Shown: positions 26,201 through 40,400 of the stretch, piece after piece
Numbering within the stretch: position 1 is the first letter of the stretch
Layout of the letters: each line of letters begins with the position of its first letter
Assembly (NCBI GenBank): GCA_028554795.2
Contig: CM068826.1
Location: 101,000,346-101,064,345, forward strand
Origin: Sinohyriopsis cumingii
Taxonomy: Eukaryota > Mollusca > Bivalvia > Unionida > Unionidae
DNA: 64,000 bases
Reading direction: 5' to 3'
Position numbers and translations under genes: made by a program
Notes under the pieces: generated by a model
The model's database searches: none
Told to the model about the DNA's origin: nothing
The model's input: the letters and a program-made list of their open reading frames with translations, nothing else

Positions 26201-29200
26201 TACAGTACCTATGCAGTGCATATCATCACCTGTATACCTGTTTATTCATAAAAGATATATTAGATGCAGATACTGCTTTATAAACTCTTTTTTTAACTAA
26301 ATCACATTCTTTCAGATCATATTTTAGCTATACATCCATTACAGTTTTATTTACTTTGTTTCACTTGTTGAAAAGTTTTTCATTGATCTAAGTAACCCTA
26401 TAGAGTGATGTAATCTACATGAAAAGATGTATGTTTAGAATGAATAGGCACATAACAGCATATATTCACGTAACTCATTTATACATTAAAGAATTACCAT
26501 AACAGGTTAAAGTACTGCATAAAGTCTATCTAGATTATCAATTATCCATTATAATTTTATGTTTCATTCCACCTCTGATTTTGGCATTCTGATTTTTCAT
26601 TATTTGTATCTCCTTTTGATTATAATTGGTGTATTTGTCTTTTGTTTTCTGAGACAGATTCCAGGCCAGTTAATTGTTGGGTAAAGTGAATTTTGTTGGA
26701 AGGCAGCACCAGTACTCCTTTGTTCTACAACATAAATACTATCACCATTACTATAGCAGTACTACTTTGTTCTACAACATAAATACTATCACCATTACTA
26801 TAGCAGTACTCCTTTGTTCTACAACATAAATACTATCACCTTTACTATAGCAGTACTACTTTGTTCTACAACATAAATACTATCACCATTACTATAGCAG
26901 TACTCCTTTGTTCTACAACATAAATACTATCACCATTACTATAGCAGTACTACTTTGTTCTACAACATAAATACTATCACCATTACTATAGCAGTACTCC
27001 TTTGTTCTACAACATAAATACTATCACCATTACTATAGCAGTACTCCTTTGTTCTACAACATAAATACTATCACCATTACTATAGCAGTACTACTTTGTT
27101 CTACAACATAAATACTATCACCATTACTATAGCAGTACTACTTTGTTCTACAACATAAATACTATCACCATTACTATAGCAGTACTCCTTTGTTCTACAA
27201 CATAAATACTATCACCATTACTATAGCAGTACTCCTTTGTTCTACAACATAAATACTATCACCATTACTATAGCAGTACTACTTTGTTCTACAACATAAA
27301 TACTATCACCATTACTATAGCAGTACTCCTCTATTCTACAACATAAATACTATCACCATTACTATAGCAGTACTCCTTTGTTCTACAACATAAATACTAT
27401 CACCATTACTATAGCAGTACTAATTTGTTCTACAACATAAATACTATCACCATTACTATAGCAGTACTCCTTTGTTCTACAACATAAATACTATCACCAT
27501 TACTATAGCAGTACTCCTTTGTTCTACAACATAAATACTATCACCATTACTATAGCAGTACTACTTTGTTCTACAACATAAATACTATCACCATTACTAT
27601 AGCAGTACTCCTCTATTCTACAACATAAATACTATCACCATTACTATAGCAGTACTACTTTGTTCTATAACATGAATACTATCACCATTACTATAGCTGA
27701 TTAAACATATGCCTATCTAAAGGTCCCTTACATCAAAAGCCAACCAATACTGCGCCATTATTGCAATTATTTTCAGAGCATTCTTTCTGAGACTTCTGTA
27801 TCATATTTTTGAGATATTACTGAAGTTTAGTGCAGTGGTGCCGATGATTAAAAACCAATTGGTATTCTTCAGTTACAACCAGTTAAAATCTGCAATGTGC
27901 ATGTGGCAATGCCATGATGCAGACAAGGTCGCTATAAATCTGATTGATTAACCAAACACCATATTCTTTTTTTTTAATAGTGATATCACATGTTAATGAG
28001 TCAGCATTTCAATTTTCAAGTCAGAAAAGTTAATTACCGGTGATTCTTGCGACAGTTTTAATGCCTAAACTGATAACAGTAGATGAGCAAGACAGTTTAC
28101 TGATAATTTGGTTACATCATTCCGCTAATGCTCAATGCTTGTCATTGCCCAATGAAATCACATGTATACATAATTGAAATATGTGGAAATGATAAGAAAA
28201 CAGAGGAAATAAAGTATATAAAGTGGATGATTGTTCTAAAGCATTTACCTTTACCAGTCATTGCCTTTACCAATCATTGCCATCTCAACTGTGTGCATGA
28301 GTTCATTAGCCTCAGGCTCAGCCAATGTGAGTATGTGAGAAAGGTTGCAAAGAGCTTCCTGTGGGTTGGTGGTTCTTCCTGGGCTCTACCATTGCCAGTT
28401 ATGCTGGCCTCCATTTATAGGCTATTGTGTGCTGAAAATGGCATTGAGTCCATAGCAAAAGCAGTAATTCACAATACTTTGATTCACTGTTGTTAGTAGC
28501 CATGTCTATATATGGTAAAGCAGCAACTATGGAATTTATAGGAGATGGCCAAAAGGTGTAACAATGTGTCCACTTAAACAAAATACTGGCCATTAGGAAT
28601 ACATTTTAGGTACATTGGTCAAAACAACTGGTCTCAATTGAGTGAGAGAATGACTGAGACATAGATGTGTGGCTTAATGTTGTCCCTGCTAGCTTCTGAT
28701 ATCAAAGAAACTTTAAAAAATCTTTCAGCAAAAATTGATGAACACATGTCCTAACACTGGACAGAATAGGGTATTGAACCTTGGAACACAAAGTCAAACT
28801 GTTGTGTAATCACCGCCCTATATCTTCACAAAAAACAAGAATTTTATGTGCAGATTACTGTTGTAGTTCATTTAGATTCAGAATATGAAAGAGTGGACAT
28901 TTATTGACCAATACATATTGTATGATACCAACTGGACATTTATTGACCAATATGTACTGTATGATACTGACTGGACATTTATTGACCAATATATATTTTA
29001 TGATACTGACTGGACATTTATTGTCATTGACCAATACATATTGTATGATACTGACTGGACATTTATTGTCATTGACCAATATGTATTGTATGATACTGAC
29101 TGGACATTTATTGTCATTGACCAATATGTATTGTATGATACTGACTGGACATTTATTGTCATTGACCAATACGTATTGTATGATACTGACTGGACATTTG

Positions 29201-31380
29201 TTGTCATTGACCAATACATATTGTATGATACTGACTGGACATTTATTGTCATTGACCAATAAGTATTGTATGATACTAAATGGAGATTTATTGTCATTGA
29301 CTAATACATATTGTATGATACTGACTGGACATTTTTTGCCATTGACCAATACGTATTGTATGATACTGACTGGACATTTATTGTCAGTGACCAATAGGTA
29401 TTGTATGATACTGACTGGACATTTATTGTCATTGACCAATATGTATTGTATGATACTGACTGGACATTTATTGTCATTGATACTGACAATGATGTATTGT
29501 ATGATACTGACTGGACATTTACAGTCATCAATCAATACATAATGAATGACACTGACTGGACGTTTACAATCATCAGTCAATACATAATGAATTTTACTGA
29601 GTGGACATTTACAGTCATTGATCAGTACATAATGAAAGATACAGAGTGGACATTTTTAAAGTCATCAATCAGTACATAATGAATGATGCTGAGTGGACAT
29701 TTACAATCACATATCAATACATAATGAATGATACAGAGTGGAAATTTGCAGCCACTTATCAATATATAATGAATGTTAAAAACTGGATGTTTACAGTAAT
29801 TGATCAATACATAATGAAAGATACAGAGTGGACATAATCACTGATTGATCAATAGATAATGAATAATACTGATAATCATTTTTCAGAATACGACCATGTC
29901 AGTGATGAAAAGAGTAGCAGACCAATATACAAATATGATAGATGAATCACGTTCAGATAGTATTGGCCAGGAAATAACTGCAGCTGGAGGTAAATGTTGA
30001 CCATCTTGTTTAACAGAATTGTAAAGAACTTGAAAATCTTTCTCATTCCATGCAAACTTTCATTTATTAAAGCTACCTTCTGTCACATCTATGAATTCAT
30101 AATGTGCTTTTCTTGTCAAGCATCAAAATTTGTCAAAGCAACACTAGATGGTAATCGTTTGTTCATGTCTCTAGGTACGTTTGCCTGTAGGCAATTCACA
30201 TAAAAGCACATTAGTTCACAGATTGCCAAACTGATTTAAGGTGTGAATCATTTTAAAAAATCTGCTTAGAATATAATGTTTTGACTGAGCTTAGAGAGAC
30301 ACATTATGTATGCAGCCTTTTGAACTATTTGATAATAACTGAAGAAAATGTAATAATCGTATGGAAATTTTACTGACATTTCCTCATAGACCTGTTGGCC
30401 AGTCTAGGGAACATTATTCTTGCTGCAACCATAAAGACAGCTGAACAGATCAAAGAGCAGAACACACAGGAATCTTATCAGCAGCTGAGTGACACAGATT
30501 TAAATGTGGGAACGAATGTGAAGCAGACCAGTTTGGATAGTAAGGTGGAAGAACCAGTACAAACAGATAACCAGACAGGACAAAAGGTTGGAACTGAACA
30601 ACAAATAAATGTGTGTACAAGTTTTCTTTTATGCCAATGGACCAGATTGTTGTTTGGTTTTAAACATAATTTATTGCATAGACAGTCAAACCTGTCCTAA
30701 CAGTAACCTGAGATCTGTAGTCACCTGGTCACAATGGCAATTTTAATTCCCCCCCCCCCTACCAATTTTGACATATAAATGTCGAACCGGTATAATTAGT
30801 GGTTTCTAGTCTTTGGTGGTCAGCAGCCATGTGTTTCTTAACCAAGCAGTGGATTCACCCTGCCTTCCATGGTCACTGAAGCAAATCAGCAGTGACTGAT
30901 CCAAGTATGCAAATTAAACTTCTTTTGTTTGATGGGCAAGGCATGGAATATATAAAGGCATGTTGTGTGAATTGATGTTTAAATGTTTCAAATTTCAGTC
31001 ATACTTACTGCAGTCCAGTGAAACTCAAAGGTGTCAATATGTTGCTTTGAAAGCAAGATGTTTTTGCTTTTCTTTTCAGGAGAGAATAAAATCTGTTAAA
31101 TGTTATCTATTATTTTGAATGAAAGTTATCGCCGATGAAAAAAGATACAATCTTTGAGTAGAGGTACACTGTACTAGTGATATCCCGTATGGTTTAGGTT
31201 TACTAAAAATAGCTCAGGGAGCTTCTATTCATTCCCTAATCATCAAAGATCACAAACAAAATCCAACTGTCATTTGATCTCTGTGAGCTTGAGCAACCGC
31301 TTAATCCATCAGCTGCTTAAAGTGTGTACACCACTTTTGAATGATAATGTGATAAAAGTGTTTGCATGAGAGAGAGAGAC

Positions 31381-31425
<45 letters not shown>

Positions 31426-34400
31426 GAGGGAGACAGAGTGAGAGAGAAATGAGTGCATGTACACAGTTGTTTTCTTGTTTTGATGGGAGTATATTTAAAT
31501 TATTAGATTTGTTTTATAAGACATTAAATGGCAAGCAGAGATGGGTATTTACTAATGCACACATAAATTTGACATAAACCAAGTTTGAGAGCTGATCCTG
31601 CCTTTAGTAGTCACCTGCCTGCACAGGCCACTTTTGCCTTTTCCCATGCTGTTGTATATGGTTTGACTGTATTAGGAAAGGTGACAAGTTATTCACCAGA
31701 TTGTTAGTACAATGTGTGATTCGCAATATCTATTGTCATTGTTATTCAGCTGGTCCATCCAGCATATACATGATGTAAACATGTTCAAAATTCATTTATA
31801 ATGTTCTTTTCCTTCCATTCAAAATAGTTATAAATTCTTAGATAATTATGTAATTATTGTTTTCTAAACAGGCCAGAACAATTGCACATCAAGCTTTTGA
31901 TGTGGCAGACAGAATCATTATGTCACTGTTTAAGAAGCAGACGCCAGGACAGACTCCCATTGTCATGAACACACAGACAATGTCCATAATTGCAAAGAGG
32001 GAGGAGCTGAAAAAGATTGATGCTATTCTTCTGGAAACTAAACTCGGCATGTTCCAGCTTCCTTCCAAAGATTCAATGCAGCTGGGCAATAATACAGGGT
32101 CATTCATAGATTTTAGTGTAAGCCAGAAGCAATACTGTACATAATAAAATTGTCACTAGCATTATATTTGTGTTGCTTTAGGAATAAAACTCATTTGTGA
32201 AAATGTTTTGAATCAAGTATTTTCTCCAGGCTGCATGATTCTGCAAAAGCCTAATGAATTTAAATAATCTGAGAAAGTGTGTGATTGTCTTACACAATCG
32301 ATTTGCCATCATATCAACAAAACCCACCACCTTCATTATTATTAATAGCTGATGCTGATCATGTAACTGCTTGATTTTTAGACATAGTTCAAATATCAAG
32401 CACTTACTTGCCCAACATTTTACATTTGAAGAATGAGACTCTTTATCTAACTTCTGATTTTAAAAAACTGTGCTTTATGAGATTGTAAAATGTTGAAATC
32501 AAAATTTCTCCTTTTTTGGATCTATTGGTCATAAACTAGAAGAACTTATGAGATGGTCTGTTGTCCAGCATCTGTCATCCTACATCTATTCTACATCTGT
32601 CATTCCTACATATATGGTCTGTTGTCCATCATCTGTCATCCTACATCTAGTCATCCATTAGCATAAGCTTGTTATCACTGCTTCTCCTAAACTTCTTGGA
32701 AGATTGCATTGAAACCTTACAAACACATTCATCTCATGGTCTATTTTGTCCTAGCTGAAAATGGCACTGCTCATACATCCATTATGGTCATGAGAGTTTC
32801 TGTCTTGAAAATCGTGTCATTGTTTCTCCTCCTGAATAGATAGAAGTAATCAACATTGGGCTTTCACACAGAAAGATTTCTTATGATGTCTAGCTGGTAT
32901 TAAGTGAAAATGGTGCTGATCTGATGTCAAATGTTTCAGCGATCTTGAAGATCTTGTTATCACTACTTTTCTGGAATGTCATATCAGCATAGGGTTTTTA
33001 CTGAAAGACTCTTATGATGTTTGGTTTGTCCCAAATGAAAATAGTGCCAGTTAGACTTCCAATATGGCCATCTTGAAAATCTTGTTACTGCTACCCCTTC
33101 ATGGATGGTCATCAACATGGGGTTTCCACTGAAAGACTTCCTATAATATCTGGTTGATCCCAAATGCAAATGGAACTAATTGAAAGTCTAATATGGTCAC
33201 CATGACAGCCATCTTTAAATTCTTGTTATCACTGCTCCCTAATAGATGGTCATATCAACATATGGTTTTCATTAAAAAGGACTTCTAATGATGTCTAGCT
33301 GGTTGTAAATGAACATGGTGCCAATCTGATGTCCATGGCTTCCATGGAAACTATTTCTTCATGAACAGAAAGTCATATTGACATGGGGTTTTCACAAGAA
33401 GACTTCATATGATGTCTATTTCATCTTAAATGGGTGATCTGATATCTAGTATGGCAGCCAACTTGAAAATGTTTTTATTGCTTCTCCTCCTGAATAGAAA
33501 GTCACATCTTGAAAATATGTTATCTTGGTTCCTCTCCAAATCAATTGCTACAGTAACATGTGGTTTCCACCAATATACTTTTTATGTTGCCTTGTTGGTC
33601 CTAAATGAAAAAATGGTGCCACCTGCATATCCAGTATACCAGTAGCTGCCATGGTGACCATCGTGTAAATCTTGTGGTCACTACTCCTCTTGAATGGGTG
33701 GTTATTGTGACATGAGGATTTCACAAAGTCTGAAATGAAAATCGTGACAGTGATACAGCCAATATTGCTGCCATGTTGACCGTCTTAAAAATCTTTTTGT
33801 CACAACTCCTCCTGAATGATTGGTCATTGTGACATGGGGTTTTCACCAAAACACTTGTTGTTGTTGTTGTTGTTGTGGGGTTTAACGCCATTTTTCAGCA
33901 CGCGATAGGCTATACATGGCGGCCAGTATTAATGGTGGAGGAAGAACCCGGGAACCAAAACACTTGTAATATCCTAAATGAAAATAGTGCTAAGCTGGCA
34001 TTCAGTATATGTAAAACAGCAGCTATTTTGAAAATCTTGTTATCACTGAAGAATATCATACATGGTTTCAACACTTAACAGTTAAGAAGAAATTGACTTA
34101 TCTTGAATTCTTGGAAATTCTTTTCTCCCAGTACAGCATCAGTCCCTTCTAGGGACTCTTGTTATGGCTATGCCTCTGCTGTTACATTCAGTTGTAAACC
34201 ATGTGTCATAGCATTGTTGTTGTAACACATGATGGCTGCTGCTGCACCTGTAATGGGCATAAAAGATTCAAGGTTGTATCTTTACTATGACCCTTAATAT
34301 TTTGAAAATCCTGATTTATGAAAATGTGAGAGTAGTAATTTGCTCCTGCTGTGAAAATGCTGGAAAAAGCACAGTGAAACATTAGATTCATCTTTGTAAC

Positions 34401-37400
34401 CTTTTGTTACAAATGAGCTGCATTTACAAAATTCCTCCTCTTTTAAAGACTCTAAAATACGTAAATTTACAATAATTTTACTTATGAGTTTTCAAATGGG
34501 AAGAAAAGAAAAATATGTTATATGGTCAAAAGTGATTTAATTTTTGTATTTATCTTCTCCATTTGAAGTGATAAATTTCACTGAATGAAACATTTATCGC
34601 TACATGCTTACACATACAGTAAACTCCAGATTTACGCGTTTTCTACTTACTACAATCTTGCATTTGCATAAATTTATATCAACACCCAAGCAAAAATACA
34701 CCCTAAGATGTGTATGATTTGTGTATATACATGAACATGCAGCATGGGTATACATGAATATGCAGCATGGGTTCCCAAGCAGGAACTGACTTTTTTTAAT
34801 GTGTTCGACGAGGTTGAACACTTGGTCTCCATTGATGGATTTGAGTCATGCGAATTTGACATGTGAAATTTATCAGGAATGCAATATATTCATAAATTGT
34901 GGATTTACTATACTTATTTTAACTTAACTTTAATTTAACTTTTTTGATGACTTGTTACCTCCTTATATTGTCTTTATAATTGTTTACTCTTGTTTAATAG
35001 GTCAAAAGTTTTAACTCAAATCCCTTTGTCTGGGACAATAGTGCCAAGTTCATCAGCACACCAGTAATCACTTTGGATCTCTTCAATGATACTGGAGGAA
35101 AAATATCAGTGCATGAGATCTCCGAGCCAATAGAAATCGATGTCCGTGTTGACCCATCTACCATACGAGTGCTGTATGTTGATGGGGACTATGCAGACAA
35201 TCAGACCATGAAGTATCATTTATTTCGTGTTCGCTCCAACTACAGTTCTGTGAATGTTGTAATTAAACCTACAAGCACCAATGCGTCTTTCATCGTCTAT
35301 GTGACTTTTGGCAGATATCCATCAGAAAATGACTATGATCTAATTGAGGTAATACCCAAGACTGTACCCCTAAATTTCAGCAGCATTAAAGAGAATATGA
35401 GGGAAAAAATTGAAGATGAAAAGAAGTACACAGTCCATATTCCTGTCAGTTTTATCCAGCAGTTTGGCACAGGACTTTATTATATTGGAATCAGTGAATA
35501 TGGTGAGTGATTGGTTTTCTGCCATCATGATCAGTTTTCCACATAATTAATATTACTAATTTATGGATGTAACACCCACCATGTACCCCAAATAAAAATG
35601 TATATAGATATAATAATTTGGCTGAGAAATACTGTGAAGTGAGTGGGAGCCCATTTAAAATTAATTAAAATTAATGAAATCTAAAGTTGCCTGCATACTA
35701 GAATACTCTCTTATGAACATCAGAGACTTCAAGAGTGTGTTATTCATTACAATTTCTTTTGCGGTCACAATGAAATGAATAAAGTTTAAGGCTTAAGGGA
35801 ACTTTAAATTAATTTTTTCTTTGCAGTTGACAACACAACAAATCCTCTAGATGACCTTTCTGAATATTTTGATTATATGTCAGAGAATATGGATAAGTCT
35901 CGGTTGCCTAGCAACTACACCATCAGTTTTGTGACTTCTGGCTGTTTCTACTGGAATGAGAACATTGAGCAGTGGAAGACAGATGGATGTGATGTAAGTT
36001 GGTTCCTAAAAATTGAAGAAATATTGTTTTAAAATTATGATGAAGAAAAGTAAATCATATTGGTGGTAATCATTGTGCAGGTTTGTCTCAAGCACTAAAT
36101 ATATCATACCATAACACCATACCATTTTGTTTATTAAAACTTCCAGAATAATATTGGATATTTTGTCATTTTAAAGTCTTTAAGGGACTATTCAGTGTCT
36201 GGTTTTTAAAAATCAAAAACCACTTCACCATCTTGAGACATTAAATTTGACTGTCAGCCCATCAAATCAACTGTGTCATCTAACTCTGCAACATTTGCTT
36301 GAAATTCTAAATGTGTACTTGGTATGCAATAACCAAACCTATGCTGTTTAATCAAAACAACACAAAACTTGTACTTTCCTCACATTAGGCTTTGAGCTGA
36401 CAGATGTTTATATGTAAACCATTGACAATGTGCTTGTTCCATGTTGCTCAGCTTGTGATTGTTTCATGTGCTCTGTACCTTTTGCCTTTTATTATCAAAT
36501 GATTCAGTTTTAAAGACGTCTTTAATGATTTTTAGGCTAGGAATCCATAGGATTGGCATGATGTTGTTTTTTACTACTAAAAATGTATGTACATGATGAA
36601 AAATCAATAATGCAACTGGACGTGTGCATAAGATTATTTTTAGGTGGTCTGAAGAGATGATAAGTACCTGCAATGGCATAAAAACTTGAAGCAAAATGGT
36701 GTTTCCTCAAAATTAAATGCTACTCATCAAAGGTTCCGTTAACAAGTATGTTTTTCCAAGGTTTAATAAGTTAGTTTAAAGAAAAGAAAATTTGATGTTA
36801 TGAATAAATCAACCTAATATGTAATGTTGTGTAATGCATTTTTCAACCAATTCTAATCTACCTCTGCTGTTTCCTAGTGATGCCACATGCAATTTGAAAT
36901 GCATCCATACTTTAAGAAAATAACTAAATGAAAAATTGTACTAACAGTTCATCTTAAGCAGAGATGTGAAAATACTTCATTTAATGGGAATTGGCAGTTT
37001 CCATGTCACTGACAGACACATGCATATATATGTTTACATAGTTATCAGTTTTGTACATGTTTACAGGCAGTAAACAATGATAAGCTGTTCATATATCTAA
37101 ATGTTGCATTCAGTGTTGTCAGTGAGCAATTTCACAACATTTGCATTGCATGTGGCTGCCATTTTTAAAGCACCCTAAAACGTAGTTCAGTCTGTAATTA
37201 TGTTAAATGCATTATTGGCTCTTCTGTGTGCTTGACATCACCAAATGAAGGCTTGATGACATCCAGTAAGTGGAAGATTTACTGGATCCTCCAACACAAT
37301 ACATTTGCATTTGATGTTACTAGTTTGGTATTATAAATAGCAATTCTAAAGCAAAGGTGACAATATTGTGAAATCCATGACTGTAGCTGCATTATATGAT

Positions 37401-40400
37401 GGACAGATGTTTACTCGGGGATGGGATGGTGGAGTATGAAGTTGTACAATGAAGGACCAATGTATTTAATATATATTAAATTTTATTGCAAGTTCTGGGT
37501 AGGAAATAATTCAAGTCCATGGTTTACATTCCAGGTAAGCCCCGTGTCCAATTCGTACTTTACAAGGTGTATCTGCAACCACCTGACCTCATTTGGAGCA
37601 GAATTTTTTGTGCCACCCAACACGATCAACTTCCGAACTGTGTTCAACAACTTAGACCAAAAGATCCGAGACAACTATGCTGTCCTGACAATGCTTTGTG
37701 TTATTATGTTCCTTTACATCATTGGACTGATCTACACTCGTCACAAGGATAAACAGGACATAGAAAGGGTAGGTTGATATATAGACCCAGTTGTTTTGAA
37801 GTAATTAGCTTTCTGAACTTACAATGAGTGGGTCTGGGAAGTTTTAATAGACTTCATTGGTAATATTATCTCCCTTTGCTATTATCTCCCTTTGCCACTA
37901 CTGCCCCCAATTGTGCAATTTTGCATGATATTACAGCATGTAGCATTGTTACAGTGAATCCTATAGAATGAACAAGGTCATAAATAAACAAGTGAATGAA
38001 ATAACATGAATAAACAAATGAATGAATACATTAATTGATTGATTGATTGATTCATTCATTCATTCATTCAGCAATAATTCATCAAAAATTTGTTTGAATC
38101 ATAATGAAATAAATAAAGTTGCAGAAGAATGGTACAAATTTGTGGTTAGTTGAAAAACATGTTTAACACATTTCTGAATACATCCTGATACCTCAACTTC
38201 CAGGTAATTTTCCAATAACCTAATGCCTAGTTGTGTTAGAAACATTATTTTTCATTGGCTATTTCACTCGTGCATTAGCAGAAGGGTAAACGCTGGAGTT
38301 CTTTTTTTCTTCTTTTTTTTGTGCTTAACGGACCCATTATTGTCATATCGAGACCACTCTTTATTCCAAATGCCCATCTTATCCTACTTTTTACAAAGGT
38401 TCATCTGTCTGTTTGCAGTTCAATCTGGTCTGCCTTAAATAGATCTGAGACCAAAAAGTCTAAAATCTGGACACAAAATCAGATTCAGACCATGGGCAAA
38501 TTTTGGGTGGAAAAAACTGGGTCCAAAAAATGAGGTTTTTCCCTTTGTATTTTGTAGTGGAACTAGAACTTCCAGATTATTTGTTATCATTGTAGAGCTA
38601 CATCTGTCTACCTTTCTATAATACCATCCACCTTAGTGTATCATACATGACCATGATGCTACAGAGCTTGGTAGTAGGCTACTACCTCCTGCAATGTAAA
38701 CTCATTGGCAGGGGTTACTGAGTTAACCCACAACCTTTTGACAAATTTAAAAACTATCTTTTCTGCTTTTCATTTTGTAAAATAAGACTGGTTTGAATGA
38801 CAGTTTTCTATCTCAATGAGAAAAGTTCATTGTAAGATTCAACCATTTATCTGATGAATGATGACAGTTTGGTTTTGTAAATTCAAGGTTGCCTGGAAAG
38901 CTGCTGCCTTTAATATTCCATAAAGACCTCCAAAAGTTTGACTGCATACTTTCATGTGTCCAATAGAATCACTTTCCAGTACATTGACCATAAAACCATG
39001 ATTCATGTATCCAATAGAAACACTTTCCAGTACAATGACCATAAAACCATGATTCATGTATCCAATAGAAACACTTTCCAGTACAGTGACCATAAAACCA
39101 TGATTCATGTATCCCATAGAATCACTTTTCAGTACATTGACCATAAAACCATGATTCATGTATCCAACAGAAACACTTTCCAGTACAATGACCATAAAAC
39201 CATGATTCATGTATCCAATAGAATCACTTTCCAGTACATTGACCATAAAACCATGATTCATGTATCCCATAGAATCACTTTTCAGTACATTGACCATAAA
39301 ACCATGATTCATGTATCCAACAGAAACACTTTCCAGTACAATGACCATAAAACCATGATTCATGTATCCAATAGAATCACTTTCCAGTACATTGACCATA
39401 AAACCATGATTCATGTATCCAATAGAAACACTTTCTAGTACAATGACCATAAAACCATCATTCTGGTATCCAAGAGAAAGATTTTCCGATATATTGACCA
39501 TAAAACCATGATTCATGTATCTAATAGAAACACTGTCCAGTACAATGATCATAAAGTCATCATTCATGTCAAAAATGTTAGTCAGTACTATTTCTTTGCC
39601 AAAGAAGACAGAGTATAAAGATGATAAATAATACAAATTTCAAAGGCCAGCTTGTTGCCTTCATGATTGAATGATATTCCTAAAATTTTAATATTTTTTA
39701 CCAACACTTTTTTTAATAACTTTAAATAGTGCATACATTTTCAGACTCCAAGCAGGATTTCATTTTTACTTGATGAGTTCTAAAATAAACTGTTTGAGTT
39801 GGAATGAAAACTTGGAAATATTTGACCATAGTCATAAGACAGTGATTGATTAGTCAACTGTGTGGGTGTGAAACTGCTTTGATTATACCAATTATCACAT
39901 GGATTAAAGTGTTGCTGTAATAAAAACGGTTGATATGATCCACAACTCTTGATTAAGCAGCTTTCTAAATAAAGCAATCTTTGAGTTTTAATGATAAAGG
40001 AAAAACGTTTTTTTTTTTGGTACTGCTTCAGTTTCCTAAGTGGTTCAAGCATCTACCTCGGATACAAGAGGTTGTGGGTTCAAACCCTGGCCGAGTCATA
40101 CCAAAGACTTGCTTGGTGCTCAGCATCAAGAGGTTCATGTTAGAACTGGTTATCCTGGTGTCAGGATAATGTGACTGGGTGGGACATCATGCTACATGTG
40201 TGTGGCATGATGCCAAGTGCTAGACATCACAAAAAATGCCATACAGACAGCATAGCGAATTGACTGAATTCTTTTTAAAACTACGTTAAAAATCCAAATC
40301 GCACACACACACTTTTTCATTTTGTGACAATCGGTGGAATTAATTGCAGACTTACTTGATAACTCTGTTATTGATGCAAGTAGTGCAACATATATTATGA

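Noticed and set aside
26708-27696. CRISPR-like regular repeats
   Set aside because: Units are directly adjacent without unique spacers, and the context is a eukaryotic intron; it is a minisatellite.
28855-29580. 241-codon minus-strand frame with repeated KCPVSIIQYVLVND-like unit
   Set aside because: It is the translation of the 45-bp minisatellite; the opposite strand is open over the same units, and the real exon at 29887 follows directly.
31362-31577. Arg/Gln/Asp-rich small protein
   Set aside because: Encoded by the GA/GACA microsatellite; no supporting features.
38839-39636. 265-codon minus-strand frame of a repeated 17-residue unit
   Set aside because: Translation of the 51-bp minisatellite in an intron; open on both strands, no domain.
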